From positions 377,212-409,353 of the forward strand of contig WELA01004336.1 in assembly GCA_009602735.1 (NCBI GenBank): 32,142 nucleotides of DNA, read 5' to 3'. The stretch is from Mesotaenium endlicherianum. Taxonomy: Eukaryota > Streptophyta > Zygnematophyceae > Zygnematales > Mesotaeniaceae. The position numbers and the translations under genes were made by a program. Below the pieces are notes generated by a model, which was not told the DNA's origin, did no database searches, and was given only the letters and a program-made list of their open reading frames with translations. Below are positions 1-11,957 of this stretch, piece after piece (position 1 is the stretch's first letter; the number at the start of each line of letters is the position of its first letter).

Positions 1-870
1 CCCCCCTCTCTCTCCCACTCTTTCTAACTCTCCCTCTCTGTTCATGTCTGAAGATGGCAGTCTGCAACGACAAGCTTATTTCACAATCGCACGCATGGCC
101 GACACACAAGAGAGCTGCAGATGAGCCGCGTGGCAGGTTCCAGCAGCGACAGCTGTCAATGTCACAATAAGCATGCCCTCCCTGCCTGCCAGCTGGCACT
201 TGCAAGGCATGCCACATGCCCGCCGGTGACTGCGCCGCTCGTTGCCACCTGGCGCACTGGACCGCACGCTGCACTTGCCCCTATCATGCGCACATACATC
301 TGAATCTTGATGCATATGCGTCACTGTTGCACACGTTAATACTCGAGACACTCACATCTGCCCACGACAATGGACTCATGCAAGTAAACACCACAGTCAG
401 CCCTTGAGCCTCACAAGCCAGCGCCCAGCCCAGCACCGGACCCAGAATGTCACTCTCTTCCCGTCGCACGCACCCATCAGGACAATGCCCCCTCGCCTCT
501 CTCTTTGCAAGCTCCCCCCCCCCTATCCCACCCCTCGCACCCCACCCCCTTCCTCCTCCAAGGCCCCTGTACGCGCGCCTGCATGTCTGATGACGTCAGT
601 GTGAGTAGGCACCACTCATGGGTGACGTAAAAACTGGAAGGGTGCCCAAGCACAGGTGTCCAGGAGGTGCCTGGGTCGTCGTCGCGCGCCAGCTGGCGAC
701 AGCTGGCAAGCACCCGGGCGCCGGGACCAGCTGGCGCCGGCTGGCTGGTGGAGAGGCCCGGACACCTCCACCCCCGACCCCGACACATGACTGCCGCTCT
801 GCGTGCGTGGCACTCGGCGACGTCAAACGGCCCCCACAGGTCCCTCGGACCCCCCCTCCGAATTTGCTGC
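1..870. other. GC-rich low-complexity DNA, no gene seen
   Basis: The stretch opens with a pyrimidine run and contains C-rich tracts near 510-560. Near 680-750 there is a cluster of CAGCTGG and CCGGCTGG palindromic words. Open frames occur on both strands but have biased, low-complexity translations and no recognisable motif, so I treat them as chance. No RNA gene or transposon end is visible. Confidence 0.6.
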
Positions 871-929
<59 letters not shown>

Positions 930-933
930 NNNN

Positions 934-980
<47 letters not shown>
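871..980. repeat. (GA)n microsatellite with assembly gap
   Basis: An uninterrupted GA dinucleotide run occupies about 110 bp. Four Ns at 930-933 interrupt it, so the true length is unknown. Open frames through this run encode alternating Arg-Glu or Ser-Leu and are artefacts of the repeat. Confidence 0.97.
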
Positions 981-983
<3 letters not shown>

Positions 984-1084
984 TCTACTGAAGGAGCTGC
1001 TGTGTGTGTGTGTGGCAGCAGCAGCAGGCCCGCCCTCAATGCCGTGCTATCGACGGATGCCGTAGCAAGATCTAACAGATCTCA

Positions 1085-1430
1085 ATGTGGAGGGACTCGG
1101 GACTCAGCTGGAGCAGGAGGAGCAGGAGGAGCAGGAGACAGAGGAGGAGGGGCTGCAGGATGTGGAGGAGGAGGAGGAGGAGGAGGGGGGGGGCAGCAAA
1201 AGAGGAGGGGGGCACCTTGAGGGGGGTGGTGATGTCAGAGTGCGCCATGGCTGCCTCCTGAGAGGCCCTCAGAAAGTTAAAGCGCGCCACCCCCTGCCCC
1301 ACCGCACTCCTCGCCGGGATGTAGCGGTCCCTCTGCCAACAGCCGAGGCCCACACCCACCAACGCGCACACACACAGGCACACACGCGCGCACGCACGCA
1401 CGCATAAACGCCCGCACGCACGCAAGCACG
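1085..1430. repeat. Purine-rich GAG/GGA tract and CA/CG alternating tract
   Basis: Bases 1105-1230 are almost pure purine on the plus strand (GGAGCAGGA and GGAGGA repeats). Bases 1350-1430 alternate purine and pyrimidine (CACACA, CGCGCA, CGCACGCACG). Both are simple-sequence DNA able to adopt non-B structure. The frames crossing them give poly-Glu or Cys-Val-Arg translations and are not genes. Confidence 0.8.
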
Positions 1431-3480
1431 CCCGCTCCCCACCACCAGTCACAGTCAGGTGCTAATTGCTGTCGTGAGGTGCAGCGTTGACAGACACACC
1501 CACACACAGGCTCACAACCCCCCCACGACAAGGTGCACACACCGGTTCACATGCGCGCAGCCATAGTCGAGCTCGTGTGAGCTGATTGGCTGCTGACTGC
1601 TGAAGACGAACAAGTGGCGGACGTTGACGAGGCTAGTAGCGGACAGGCCGCGCTGGTCGGGGTGCTGATCGGCTTGACCTGCACGCTTGATGATCATTGG
1701 ACAGGCAGGTGGCCGATGGACTGGTGGCGCATGGATCAGCATGAGCTGCTACTTGGGTGGCGATGAAATGACAGACAGGTAGCGGAGGGCCAGGTGCTGC
1801 ACTAAATTATCCCAGGTGGCCTGTGCATGCACAGTCCCCTATCCATGGATGATGAGCGTGGGGAACGCCAGGTGGCGCCCACGTGGCCATTCCCAGTAGC
1901 CACATCCCCGGAATCAAGGCACCTGTCCCTCCTTGGCCGTGGCAGCAGGCCTGCATGGATGCTACCTCGCTGATGTGGTAGCCACGCGAGACAGACTGGC
2001 GTCGCACGGTAGTGTAGGGGAAACCGAGGGTCATGAAAGTTGAAAATTACAAAAGGGCACAAAACGGGTGCACACGGGAGTAGCGGGGTCAGTCGCCCGT
2101 AGAAAAAGGGTCACAGGATAGGGAAACACCTCAAACACACCAACAAGAGCAGCACACCTGTCAACTTGCTAAGTGGTGAGATTCATAGGCATAGCCCTGC
2201 CCATTCAATGTGCCAACAGCTGGCACCCAAAGACAAAAAGACCTGGCAAAGGCGTTACGACCTCCAGTGTTTTCCTTAGACTTTCCCTCTCCCCTCCCTT
2301 CCTCTTTCACACCTTTATAGGAATACACCATCTCCCACTCCAGCATTTCTAAGACTCTTTCTTCCAACAGTTGGACGTCTCACCTTAAGATGTATCCTAA
2401 AATTCTGCGATTACAAGTGATGCTGGAATGGTCGTACAGAATTTCGACAACCAGACGTCAAAGGCTCGCATCTCAAGCAGGCGACTGATAAGGTTTTTAT
2501 GCAGACAACTCATCGACATGTCGCTGCTTCACAATAAAGAAGTAGAGAGATTGCCAAGTCAGGCATTACAGGCTGACCGAGTCAGGCGATGAAAACACAA
2601 TGACTTCTTCACTGACGAGGAGCACCTACCTCCACATTCTCCCTCAATGGCGTCCTGTAATCCCTCTGAGGCGTACTTTGCGAAGGCGGAGAGTTTCTTG
2701 CTCCAGGCCTCACAGGTGTCTTGAACAGGGCAGGCATTCTGGATACAGGCGAGTTGTTGTTATCCATTTCTGCGTCAAGATTCAGCTCCAGAGGACGTCA
2801 AGGCAATGAGGTCACAGAGACTACTCGCAAAGCTTGAGCAAGAGCCTGAAGTGCCACTGCTGAGCAGCCACGCAAAGCGCAAGCTTTCGCGTCCTGGATG
2901 TTCGTGAAAAAAACAGCATGAACTCTCTGGTTTTGCTATTTATTGCCCAAAAGTGCGGGGGCAAGGCATGAGAGACGATACCTTCGAGGTCTGTGGGTAA
3001 GCTGGCCATGCAATTTGGGCAACTTGGGATGACTTGGAAGTTGGGACCACTTGGTGCAAAATGGGCGATAGGAGGACTGCCGTAAGCCCAGAAAGTACGG
3101 ACCACCTCGAAACGTCATTGTGGAACCAAAGCGGACCTACATTCTGGACTCTTTTGGACCTTTTTGGACCTGTCTGGGACCATTTCGAACCTGATCCGGA
3201 GTCTCTGGCTCAACGTTCAGATCTGGTGTGGAGTGTGACTTTTCCAAGCCACTCCCAAACCTGTCAAGCCGCCGTGTTTGTACGGATTCGTACATGTAGA
3301 ACAATATTCTGCATTTCTTTTCGCATGTTATCCTGCATGAAACCTGATGACGCCGACTGAGCGACAGGTGGGCTGTATACAACAAGCTGCATGTTTTAAC
3401 ATCTTACACCACATAGGGATAAGTTCATACCGTACACGAACTCAGCCACCCAGAGTGGCTGGCGACGACTGTAACACAAA
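1431..3480. other. Unassigned mid-GC sequence, no gene seen
   Basis: GC content falls gradually through this stretch. All open frames are under about 110 codons and show no recognisable domain. A GGACC-rich patch lies near 3100-3175. I see no transposon ends, tRNA or other RNA gene. Confidence 0.5.
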
Positions 3481-6400
3481 TACTTAGCATGGACCTGATA
3501 TTTAACTAGAAATACCTTACATTAAATCCTCGCAAAAAGTGATAGTAATTGAGTCAAAGTCATCATGGGGTACCAATTTTTTGCATGATATTGCGAGCCG
3601 TTCGCGGACTGTCATGCCGCCGTCATAGCATATAGAGTGCGCAAGACCTTGCGGCGGGGTTCATCAACCAAAGCAAAGGAGTTTGTCTAAGTGCCACATA
3701 TTTTATGACCAATAGTTTGGAGCTTGGGAGCCCCTCATCGTTTCTGATAAGTAAGGCATATAAAGTATCCACTTCTAATAAGAAATCACCTCCACAAAAT
3801 CTTGAGTACAAGGAACAACTACCATGGCAAAGATGTTATCGCACATCTACTTGTCGCTGAGTATTTTGAGGTAGAACTTGCCATGCTCCATGAAATTTGC
3901 TGACAGAAGATAGGAATGCCCTAAAATTGTTCAAGTGGCAAAATAGTCAATATCATTTGACGCAAAAACCGTTGGATAATGAGCCTATGTGGACATGCGT
4001 TGGTTTCAAATTGGACCCACTCTGGAATCTCAAGGCCAGATCCTATATGATATTTGTTAACAATTTCATTTATAAATCTTCCACTTGTTGTAGGACTTCA
4101 ACAGGAAGTTAAATATTATGATACCAAGCTTTTGAGACAAAGAACTGACCTACCCATGGTCTTTTATATACCCAAAAGTTGTTAATGGACTCATGGACTT
4201 TTTTTTTGGGGTCTATTGGAAGTGAACTATGGTTTCCAATCGTCGGTCGAAGTGTACAGGCTCATAGAAAGATTGAACTTGACGCGTGCACGCACAACAT
4301 ATAAATTTTGAAGATACCGTTCTTTATGAATCATTTCTTTAACTATCAATCTTTAAATTTTACGAGATTTATTCATATCAATTGCCTTTCAGGATACAAC
4401 TTCAGTGTCTCATATTCTTTTGGCGCTCTTCAAAGGACAACAAAGACAAAGAAGACAATCTTAAAGAATATATATCTCATAAATTTTTGCAAGATATTTT
4501 TTGCTTCTTGTGATTTAATTTTATTCGAAGTGGCTCATTTGCGTCGTCTTAATGATCTTTTGATTTATGACGAACTTGTTAGGTTTTTAAAAATCGCAAC
4601 ACGTTTTGTTTTGAATTTTGATGTTGAAAAGGCGTAAATAATAAAGTTTTTATCGGCGATGAATTCTTAGAATTTTAAAACGGACTCATCTTTTACATTA
4701 GATGATGTAATATAATTATAAATAAAAACAAAAGTACTATATCCATAAGTTTAATTTCTTGTTGAAATATTTACGCTTGTAGTGGACTTACTTGTAACGT
4801 TGTTTAGTCATTGGTTACTTTGACTTTTTAATCATATCAACCGTTTATTCGACAAACTGAGTTTCTTCTTTTGCTTCGTCGGTCTCATTCACATTATATT
4901 TAAGGACTAGTTTTAGAAAATATAATTTTTGGCTTGCTGAATATGAATCCAAAATCTTCATATATGATGGTATGAACCTGGTGCAATTCAGAACCGCCTA
5001 ACTTGGGCTCCGGCCTATGGCCGTTGAGCTGAAACTTTTTGATGTTTGTTGGCCTGGCCTCGTCAAAAAAAGCATGCAAATAGAAGACGCTCCAATGTCT
5101 ATTGTGTCTGATTGCGTTGACCAGGGTTAAAAATATTGTGAAAGTGGAGTCAATGCTTACCATCTATGCTTAGCAAGTGCACATCACGAACATAGAGAAA
5201 TGTACACGTAATTTATGCAGGCTAATGCAATATACGTTGTGGGCTGCCTTTTGACATCCTACATAAGTTCACTAGCATGTTTTGTACAAAGCAAGTGTTG
5301 ACTAACCTAGTCAGTGAGCTTGTTGACTATCCTGGTTGACCTGGTTGACTTCAGTTTCTGGTGCGTTTTATATAATTCAGATTTAATATGTATTTTCTAC
5401 TAGTTGACCCCCTTGACATATTTTCTGTTCACATTAGATTAAGTTGTACCTAGCCTTAAACAAGCTAATTTAGTGTTCACAGTAGATAGCTTCAATTGTC
5501 ACTTTACAACAGACAATCATCTGACTATTTTTTATCACATACAGTGCATTTTATCAGTCAGTTAGTCATACTTAGTAAGCAATACAATTTGATCAGTGAC
5601 ATAGTAGCTACAAACGTCTCAAAGTTTTTGACTAGTCAACCAGATGTTCAAGAAAACCGAGTACAAAAGTATGAGACGTAACTCAAACAATTATTCTGCA
5701 AAAGTTCATTAAACCAGAAAGTTGACTACTTTGAAATTATTCAAATTTCATTTATTTTCAAAGGACCTCTATGTAGAGGTACTTCTTCTACATTCAGATA
5801 AATTATGCTATCTAATAATGGCAAAATTATCACAACAGCAAGGAGGGAGAAATTCCAACGATTTGAATTCGTTGGCCAAACCCAACCCAATTTCCAAGCA
5901 ATTGCTGAGTGTGGAAGTGTGAGGAACTTTCATAACAAACCTTCTACTTCAAAGTTTAGATTCAGAAGGATAATCATCATTTTAGCCGTGCACAATGGTC
6001 TTTAGGCGAACATCCGGCGTGGTTACCGTTGCCGATGGTTTCTTGACGTTTCTTGGGTTTCGCAACCCTGTAAGTTTGCAGCCCAAAAAATTTGCGATGT
6101 GATAGAAGACGCAAACACGGCGCTTTATACTCTTAGGCCTCGTTTACATTGGCCCTCCTGAGCCAATTCAATTCAACCGAGCCGTACTTGTGAGTACCTG
6201 ACTGTATACCAACTTTTCCAACGCGAGAATGCAGCGGCCACAAGTGGTTTATTATGGTTTTTGGGTATGTTCTCCACAATGTGTGGGGTGTACTTTGTGC
6301 AAATGGATTGGGAGATTCCCAATTGAATTGGACTTTTTGAGATTGACATCAAAAGGTCAATCGGGATTCTTTCGAACACGCCTTTAAATCTTGCTCATAA

Positions 6401-8059
6401 ACTACACGTGTGGGGTAAAAACGACTGATATACTAAAAAGAAAGTACAAATGCCCATCTTTTGTATTAATGCACGTACCTTCACTTCCCAATCTGAAACC
6501 AAAGCGCCAATGAGAAGATTAGGTGATTGCTCAAGTTTTGAATTGCTTGAAATGTGCACAGAGGAAAATGTTTTTATAATCGTGACCGACGAAGTCTCTA
6601 AAGAGCGGCATGAAGAGGACGAGCATTTGACAAGAGGGTTTATTTCTAGGTTTGGACCAAATGTTTCCGCCTTTGATTGCAATTGAAACATTTTCAATTT
6701 ATTTTAAAATCACGCGATTGCGCGAGGGCAATAATTAAATTCATGAGTTCGATCCATGGGGTGCTAAGTGTTGCAAAGATTCCTGAATTATTGAAAAAAA
6801 CCGCAAAGTTTGCAAGTGCCCCCGCAGCTTTTGTCGTCTCATTAATTGTTTTCGCAAGGTTGAAAAAGCGCCGCAGGCGAATCCGGACGGTTGATTGTTT
6901 TTGCAAGGATTTTCGTAAGTCGCCAAAATTGACGCTGCATTGAAATCTTTCGCAGTCTTCAGCACATCGTTGATTTTTGTCGCAAACGTTTTGCAACTTT
7001 GATTTTAGTCGCAGCTTGCCTGGCGAGTTTGTTTCTAGCGATCGACTGCGACCTTATCAGTGGTCCTGACGTCGCGGACTGTTGCGGTTAACGTTTTTGA
7101 CCAGGCGGCGTCGTCGACCATCGTTTGTAGTAAAACGTTGACGACGTTTAACATTGTTTAACGTCAATTTATTATTTTAGTTGTTTTCACGCATACGTGA
7201 TTGCCCGTTTTTATTATCAAATTCTAGTATGCTGCTGTGTAACATCTTGTAAGCAGCTTGTTGTTAGAAGATAGATATTCTCTGACTTCTGTGAAAGGGG
7301 CGGATACTTGTAAAATGGAATTGGATATAATTTGGAGTCAGTTGTGTAAGTGTCATTTTGGAACTAAAAAACTTGTTTTGATTGAATCTCAATGTGCAAA
7401 GTTGTTGCTCTCATAGGTAGCAATTATGTCATAATCAATTCTATACGTCACTAGACATTATCAATGTAATTAAAATGATGCTCATTTGATGGCTACTATA
7501 TTCGCTTCGGATAATATGTATGCAAAAGTTTGAATACCAAAACTGACAATAATAGTGAGTATCCAGTGAAAGAGCATGATGATATATGACAAATAAGGCT
7601 TGTATTAGAGATATCAAAGAAAAGTTGTGTACTGTGATGTGAGTTTCCAATAGAGCTAGGGGTGAGAGAACCTCTCCAGTGAAGCAAAATAAATCATGGT
7701 CCTTTGGTGTAATATGATCTTATTTAAGCCAGCTATTGGCCCTCTTCAATCTTTGAGAGTTGTGATATTAGTGTGACAAAATCAAATGCCATGTTACTAT
7801 CAGGTCCAACCTGGTCACTCTTTAACAAATTGTAATGTATAAATTGCATCTTCAGAGAAATGTACCCAATTGAAATACCTACATATAGTAAAGTTTGGTT
7901 CTTCATTGAATTCCCACATGATCTTTACAGCTTTCTTGCATATGTCATGAATAAAAAGGTTTGACATAATATACATATTGAATACAAAGGTTACTCAAGG
8001 AGTCACGTACTAGAATAAATTATCATACAATAGCCTGACATAATTCTCAATTAATGTTT
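3481..8059. other. AT-rich unassigned sequence, no gene seen
   Basis: This is 4.6 kb of AT-rich DNA whose longest open frames are about 110 codons, with stops in every frame and no family motif. Local features are a cluster of TTGAC words at 5298-5417 and a possible small inverted-repeat element near 6130-6390. It could be very old transposon debris or intergenic DNA; the sequence alone does not decide. Confidence 0.5.
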
Positions 8060-8642
8060 GTGAATGGGTTAAATGGTTCCATGTTTTCGTATAAGTAATA
8101 GCGTGTATGTCCTCCAATTACATCCATCATCTATTAATAATACAATTCTCCATAGCTACGAGAGCGCTACTCGCGCACCATCTCGTTGACTCGATCCTAA
8201 CTCCCCCTCTAATGGTCCACTCTTTTTACAATTCTTGCCAAAGGTTTTTATAGGGTTTAATCGATTTATGTCTTTGTATTAGAAATGGGGAGTTTGTACA
8301 GCCATTACGTCCCTCATCCCTTAGAAGTACAACCCTCCATAGCTAGGTGAGCGCAAGTTGCGCATCGTCTTGACAACTCGCCTCTAATTCGCCCACTAAT
8401 GGATAACTTGTTGCACCCTTTTGACTATCCTTCCTAAGGGTTTGTAACTGGGAGCAATGCTTCCATGTCTTTGTATTAGTAAGGGGGAGTATGTAGAGCC
8501 ATTATAGCACTCATCTCTCAGAAAGACAACTCTCCATAGCTAGGTGAGCGCAAGGCGCGCATCATTGTTGGCTCGCCTCTAATGGATAACTATTTGCACC
8601 CCTTTGACTATCCTTCCGAAAGCTTTGTAAATAGGAGCAATG
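8060..8642. repeat. Tandem satellite, left segment (about 3 units)
   Basis: Repeat units of about 180-200 bp each carry the same order of landmarks: a TTCCATGTCTTTGTATTAGTAA-like start, a CCATTAC/TCATC segment, CTCCATAGCTA, GAGCGC, a CGTCGACTCGCC-like segment and a CTATCCTTGCCAAAGG-like end. Unit starts lie near 8078, 8258 and 8461. The array is broken at 8642 by the insertion of element 1 and resumes in register at 16137. Confidence 0.85.
8638..8642. repeat. Element 1 target-site duplication, left copy (CAATG)
   Basis: CAATG directly precedes the left LTR and is repeated at 16137-16141 directly after the right LTR. Joining the flanks at one copy gives GGAGCAATG followed by GTTCCATG, which matches the uninterrupted satellite unit at about 8453-8466. 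This fixes the insertion point exactly. Confidence 0.95.
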
Positions 8643-9561
8643 TGTAACGTTTCTGCTTTTTGAGAGGATCTTTCCTCGGTTTTCAAGAAATATTCAAATG
8701 AAGTGGAAAGAAAATCTATATACTTGTGCAAATTGACAAATCCTCGAGAAAGCAAAAATGAAAACTAACGTAGAATGTGTGCTTGTGAGAGTTGCACTCA
8801 CAATGACTCTGCAAATAATTATACCTGCACGACGTGAGGCACTGGAGTGCTTCAAGTCACCACCTAGGGCACTGGTTCATGTCAACAAAAACAGGCGAAG
8901 GGGTACGACCCATTTTGGCTGAATGCTCGAAACGCGCCGTTTGGCCATTTGGAGACTTTTCGACGGTTTCCGAAAAACCGTTTCGCGCCAAATGGGCGTT
9001 TTCGCGTTCTCGCGACTTTTCGAAAAGTCGCGACTGTTTGCGGAGTCGAGTACACATGCTTTTTGTCATGGTTCGGTTATAAAAACTACTTTTGCCAATC
9101 GGTTAGGTGGGAACGTTTCAAACGACAGGTCGCGGGTTCGAATCCGCTTGGATGCAAAGTCGCTCTGCATATTATGTGTCGTTTGACTTTTACAACTGTT
9201 TGTTCGTATTAACGACTGGTCGTAAATCCAAAATCTGTGACTGTGCATTATCCGAATTAATAACAATTAAAATAACTTAATCAAACAACGATTAATTAAG
9301 TTTACATCTCAAAATAAATCAAAGTAACTTTATGAATAATTATGTCGTACTTTTGCGAAGTAGTCAAATTACGTTACGACGCTTTTTGCAATAGTGTCTC
9401 GGTTGTTTTGCCAATCGACCGGGAATTTATCGGCACACGCGTGTGGCGAATAATTCAATGTGATGCAATCATTTATTAAATAATGTATGATAAATAGTAT
9501 GATGTATTTTAGGTAATCGGAGGAACGTCCCAAATACGCCTAAAAAGCTCAGATCGTTACA
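8643..9561 (-). repeat. Element 1 LTR (3' LTR of the minus-strand element)
   Basis: This 919-bp LTR begins TGTAACG and ends CGTTACA on the plus strand, so it is bounded by TG...CA with short inverted ends. It aligns end to end with 15215-16136. It contains a perfect 22-bp palindrome at 9011-9032 and a tRNA-like B-box (GGTTCGAATCC) at 9135-9145. Confidence 0.95.
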
Positions 9562-9574
9562 CTCCTCCCCCCTT
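9562..9574 (-). promoter_or_regulatory. Element 1 polypurine tract
   Basis: Read on the minus strand, AAGGGGGGAGGAG abuts the start of the 3' LTR directly. This is where plus-strand DNA synthesis is primed in LTR retrotransposons. Confidence 0.9.
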
Positions 9575-9701
9575 GAAAGAGGTTAAAGTCCTCATTAAGC
9601 GTACGTCTTTCAAGTATGATTGTGTCAATGCTAGCCTTGACTAGCGGAAAACACTGGTGAGCGATTAGACTATGCATCATTACAGTGACAAAAAAGATCG
9701 A

Positions 9702-10110
9702 TTATTTGGCCGCGTCTCTTTTGCGTTTGTTCCATGGCTTACGAAGAGCGCTTGGTAGCACACTCGCCTCGGCGCAGAGCTTCTGAGCAGAAGCCCATCG
9801 TAACCAATACTTTTGAACCAAGTCCTTACATTTAAGTAGGATTTTGTCCTGAGGTTCGTACAAGTTCTAACTGGAATTGTAATCAAGCTATTTGATCAAA
9901 AGTTCCACGCGTGGAGGCTTATGACGAGTGTAGCGGTGTCCCAAGACCTCCTCTACATCCCAGGCCTTATCATCATCGGTGAGTTCCAATTCCGGTGCTT
10001 GCGGCTGATAGTGGCCATCGGACCTAAACAACTTTAGTGAACTGGCATGGAACACAGGATGCGTTTGCCCCATGGATTTAGGCAAATCCAGTTGGTATGC
10101 AACAGGTCAA
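9702..10110 (-). pseudogene. Element 1 pol C-terminus: integrase tail and chromodomain, broken
   Basis: This is the end of the element 1 polyprotein. A chromodomain follows the integrase: an N-terminal strand around WDVEEVLGHR, a middle strand around ELLIK, then LDY and YEPQDKI. Chromodomains on integrases bind methylated histone tails and steer integration. Two in-frame TAG codons (9888-9890 and 9867-9869) interrupt it. The first replaces the residue after LLIK, normally the second cage tryptophan (TGG to TAG). Downstream the frame stays open to a TAA at 9702-9704 and ends in a basic KRKRD stretch. A frameshift near 10105-10110 separates it from the upstream integrase. Confidence 0.85.
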
Positions 10111-11303
10111 CCTTTGCGATGACGATAAAAGGGCCTACCAAACGAGGCCGAAGCTTGCGTTTCCCTGGGTGCTTGAGTTGGAGGTTTTTAGTTTGCAAAA
10201 GTACTTTATTGCCAACTTGAAAACTTAACTCAGTCTTGTGCGTATCAACAAACGTTTTTTGTCGATCTCAAGCAGCGGCTAAAGCCGGCTTCGCGTTTTT
10301 GTGCACCTCTTGAAGAGAAAGGACAAATAGGCGTGCACTTGGCACTCTCATGGTTGACATCCCCGCCTCACCAGGTACCGTACGCGTGAGAGGAATGTGC
10401 GGATGTCTCCCATGGTTAAGAAAAAATGGTGTTTTCTTAACACTTTCCTGATAAGCATTATAAACTGCAAACTCTGCAACTGAAAGGAGGGTGTCCCAGT
10501 TTTCTTGACGAGGATTCACATAATGCCTAAGGAACTGTAGCAGAACGCGGTTCAGTCATTCTGTCTTACCATCGGTATGAGAATGGAAGCTAATGGACAT
10601 CTTAAGCTTCGTGCCGAAATGCGAGCAAACTTCTTGCTAGAAGTGACTCGTAAATCTACTGTCACGATCACTTATGATTTCTTTTGGCATGCCATGCAAC
10701 TTGAACACATGATCCACGAAGAGACGCGCGGTCTCGACAGCATCAAGCGATGGTTTAGTGGCCACAAAGTGCACCATCTTAGTAAAACGATCCACGTTCG
10801 TTAACACCCCATTGTGTCCTCTATCGGTGGTAAGCAATTCCATGACAAAGTCGGGGCTTATGATTTCCCATAAAGCACGTGCAAGTTCCAATGGTTGCAA
10901 CTTCCCAGCTGGCAACGTATTGCTCGGCTTATCCCTCTGACATGTTGCGCAGTTCACGATGTACTCAACAACATCAACCTTGAAAGACGACCAAATGTAC
11001 CCTCGGCGCAAAGCGTGTGTGGTTTTGGTAATTCCATGGTGACCAGAGTAAGGAGAGTCATCTGCTTCGCGTAGTAGCACGTCTTACTCGGCCTTCTGGG
11101 ACAGCAATGCGCCCATTGTGCCACCAAAATCCGTCCTCAAACAAATATCTTGAATGTTTTTTCCTTTTATCCATACTGTCCATCGTTACGGCTACACCGT
11201 TCAAGCCAGTACCCTGAAGATCTAGGAAAAACGGATCTTTGAGATAGCCCTTATGAAATAGATGATGCAGGTCAAGTACTTCCAAGTTATGCATGCTATC
11301 CAA
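10086..11303 (-). pseudogene. Element 1 integrase, broken
   Basis: The segment keeps a zinc-binding region with GHHG...KTT and CATCQRDK, the core start ISPDFVMELL, a second catalytic Asp in ISDRDSRF, and a third acidic residue in HTDGKTE. It also keeps the C-terminal VGPF segment. The first zinc-binding His appears replaced (ADD where HD is usual). Breaks are a frameshift near 11070-11090, a TAG at 10637-10639 in place of a usually conserved Trp, a TGA at 10556-10558 directly after the catalytic Glu where Arg is usual, and a TGA at 10268-10270. The enzyme would insert element DNA into the host genome; this copy is dead. Confidence 0.85.
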
Positions 11304-11327
11304 ATTGGATGTGCCCGCGTCACCAGG

Positions 11328-11957
11328 CTAGTTGCGGTCAGATGTCTGGGGGGGTACAGCAGAATCAAGGGTGGCCGCCCTCGAAACCTGACCATTTCGT
11401 TCTCGCAAACTAGCAACAGTCCCCAACATCAAGTGGTGATGAGGAATTCGACTTAGAGGATCAGCAACATTGTTGCGGCCTGGGCAATATGCCCACTCAA
11501 AGTGGAATCGTTGCAAGAACTCAAGCCATCTTGTCTGTCTCCTCGATAGCGTTGGCTGAATTTTAAAGAAGGTATTTGGGCAGTGGTTCGTAACCATTGT
11601 CAAACTCTTGCAACCTTCCAGATAACATCGCCAAGTTTTCAAAGTGTATATCACTGCCCAGAGCTCCTGCTCTGTCGTTGAGTAATTTTGTTTGGCAGGT
11701 GTCAGCTTCCAACTCTCAAAACTAATAGGCTTGCCTGCTTGCAGCAGAACAGCCCCTATTCCAACACCAGACGCATCGGCGACTACCTCGTAAGGCAAGT
11801 CGGATTCGGCTAATGAAAGAAGTGGCGCATTAGTAAGTGCATACTTAACGCGCTCAAACGCATGTTGCGTATTCTCATCCCAAATGAACGTCTCATCTTT
11901 CCTTGTCAGAGCAGTGAGTGGCGCGGCCATCATTGAATGAACGTACAGTATGTACAT
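11328..11957 (-). pseudogene. Element 1 RNase H, degenerate
   Basis: A 210-codon open stretch corresponds to the RT thumb/connection region and RNase H. VADASGVGIGAVLLQ matches the usual first catalytic-Asp motif, and the NYSTTEQELWAVI segment carries the catalytic Glu. The third motif, normally TDH, reads TNH (residue 124 of this stretch, one G-to-A change), so activity is doubtful. The segment ends with PGRNNVADPLSR, the typical end of gypsy RNase H. A short deletion at its start (about 11935-11960) removed the conserved YYRRFI segment and shifted the frame. Confidence 0.85.

Noticed and set aside
596..1220. Long overlapping open frames on both strands across the GA run
   Set aside because: Their translations are dinucleotide-repeat artefacts (Arg-Glu and Ser-Leu) crossing an N gap.
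1072..1540. Open frames with poly-Glu or Cys/Val/Arg-rich products
   Set aside because: They follow purine-rich and CA/CG simple repeats and have no domain.
6450..6996. Overlapping 80-100 codon frames on both strands
   Set aside because: No family motif or start context is evident, and the opposite-strand overlap suggests chance open frames.
9120..9150. A tRNA gene in the element 1 LTR
   Set aside because: Only a T-arm-like piece with a B-box is present; the acceptor stem and a convincing anticodon arm are missing, and the T stem mispairs.
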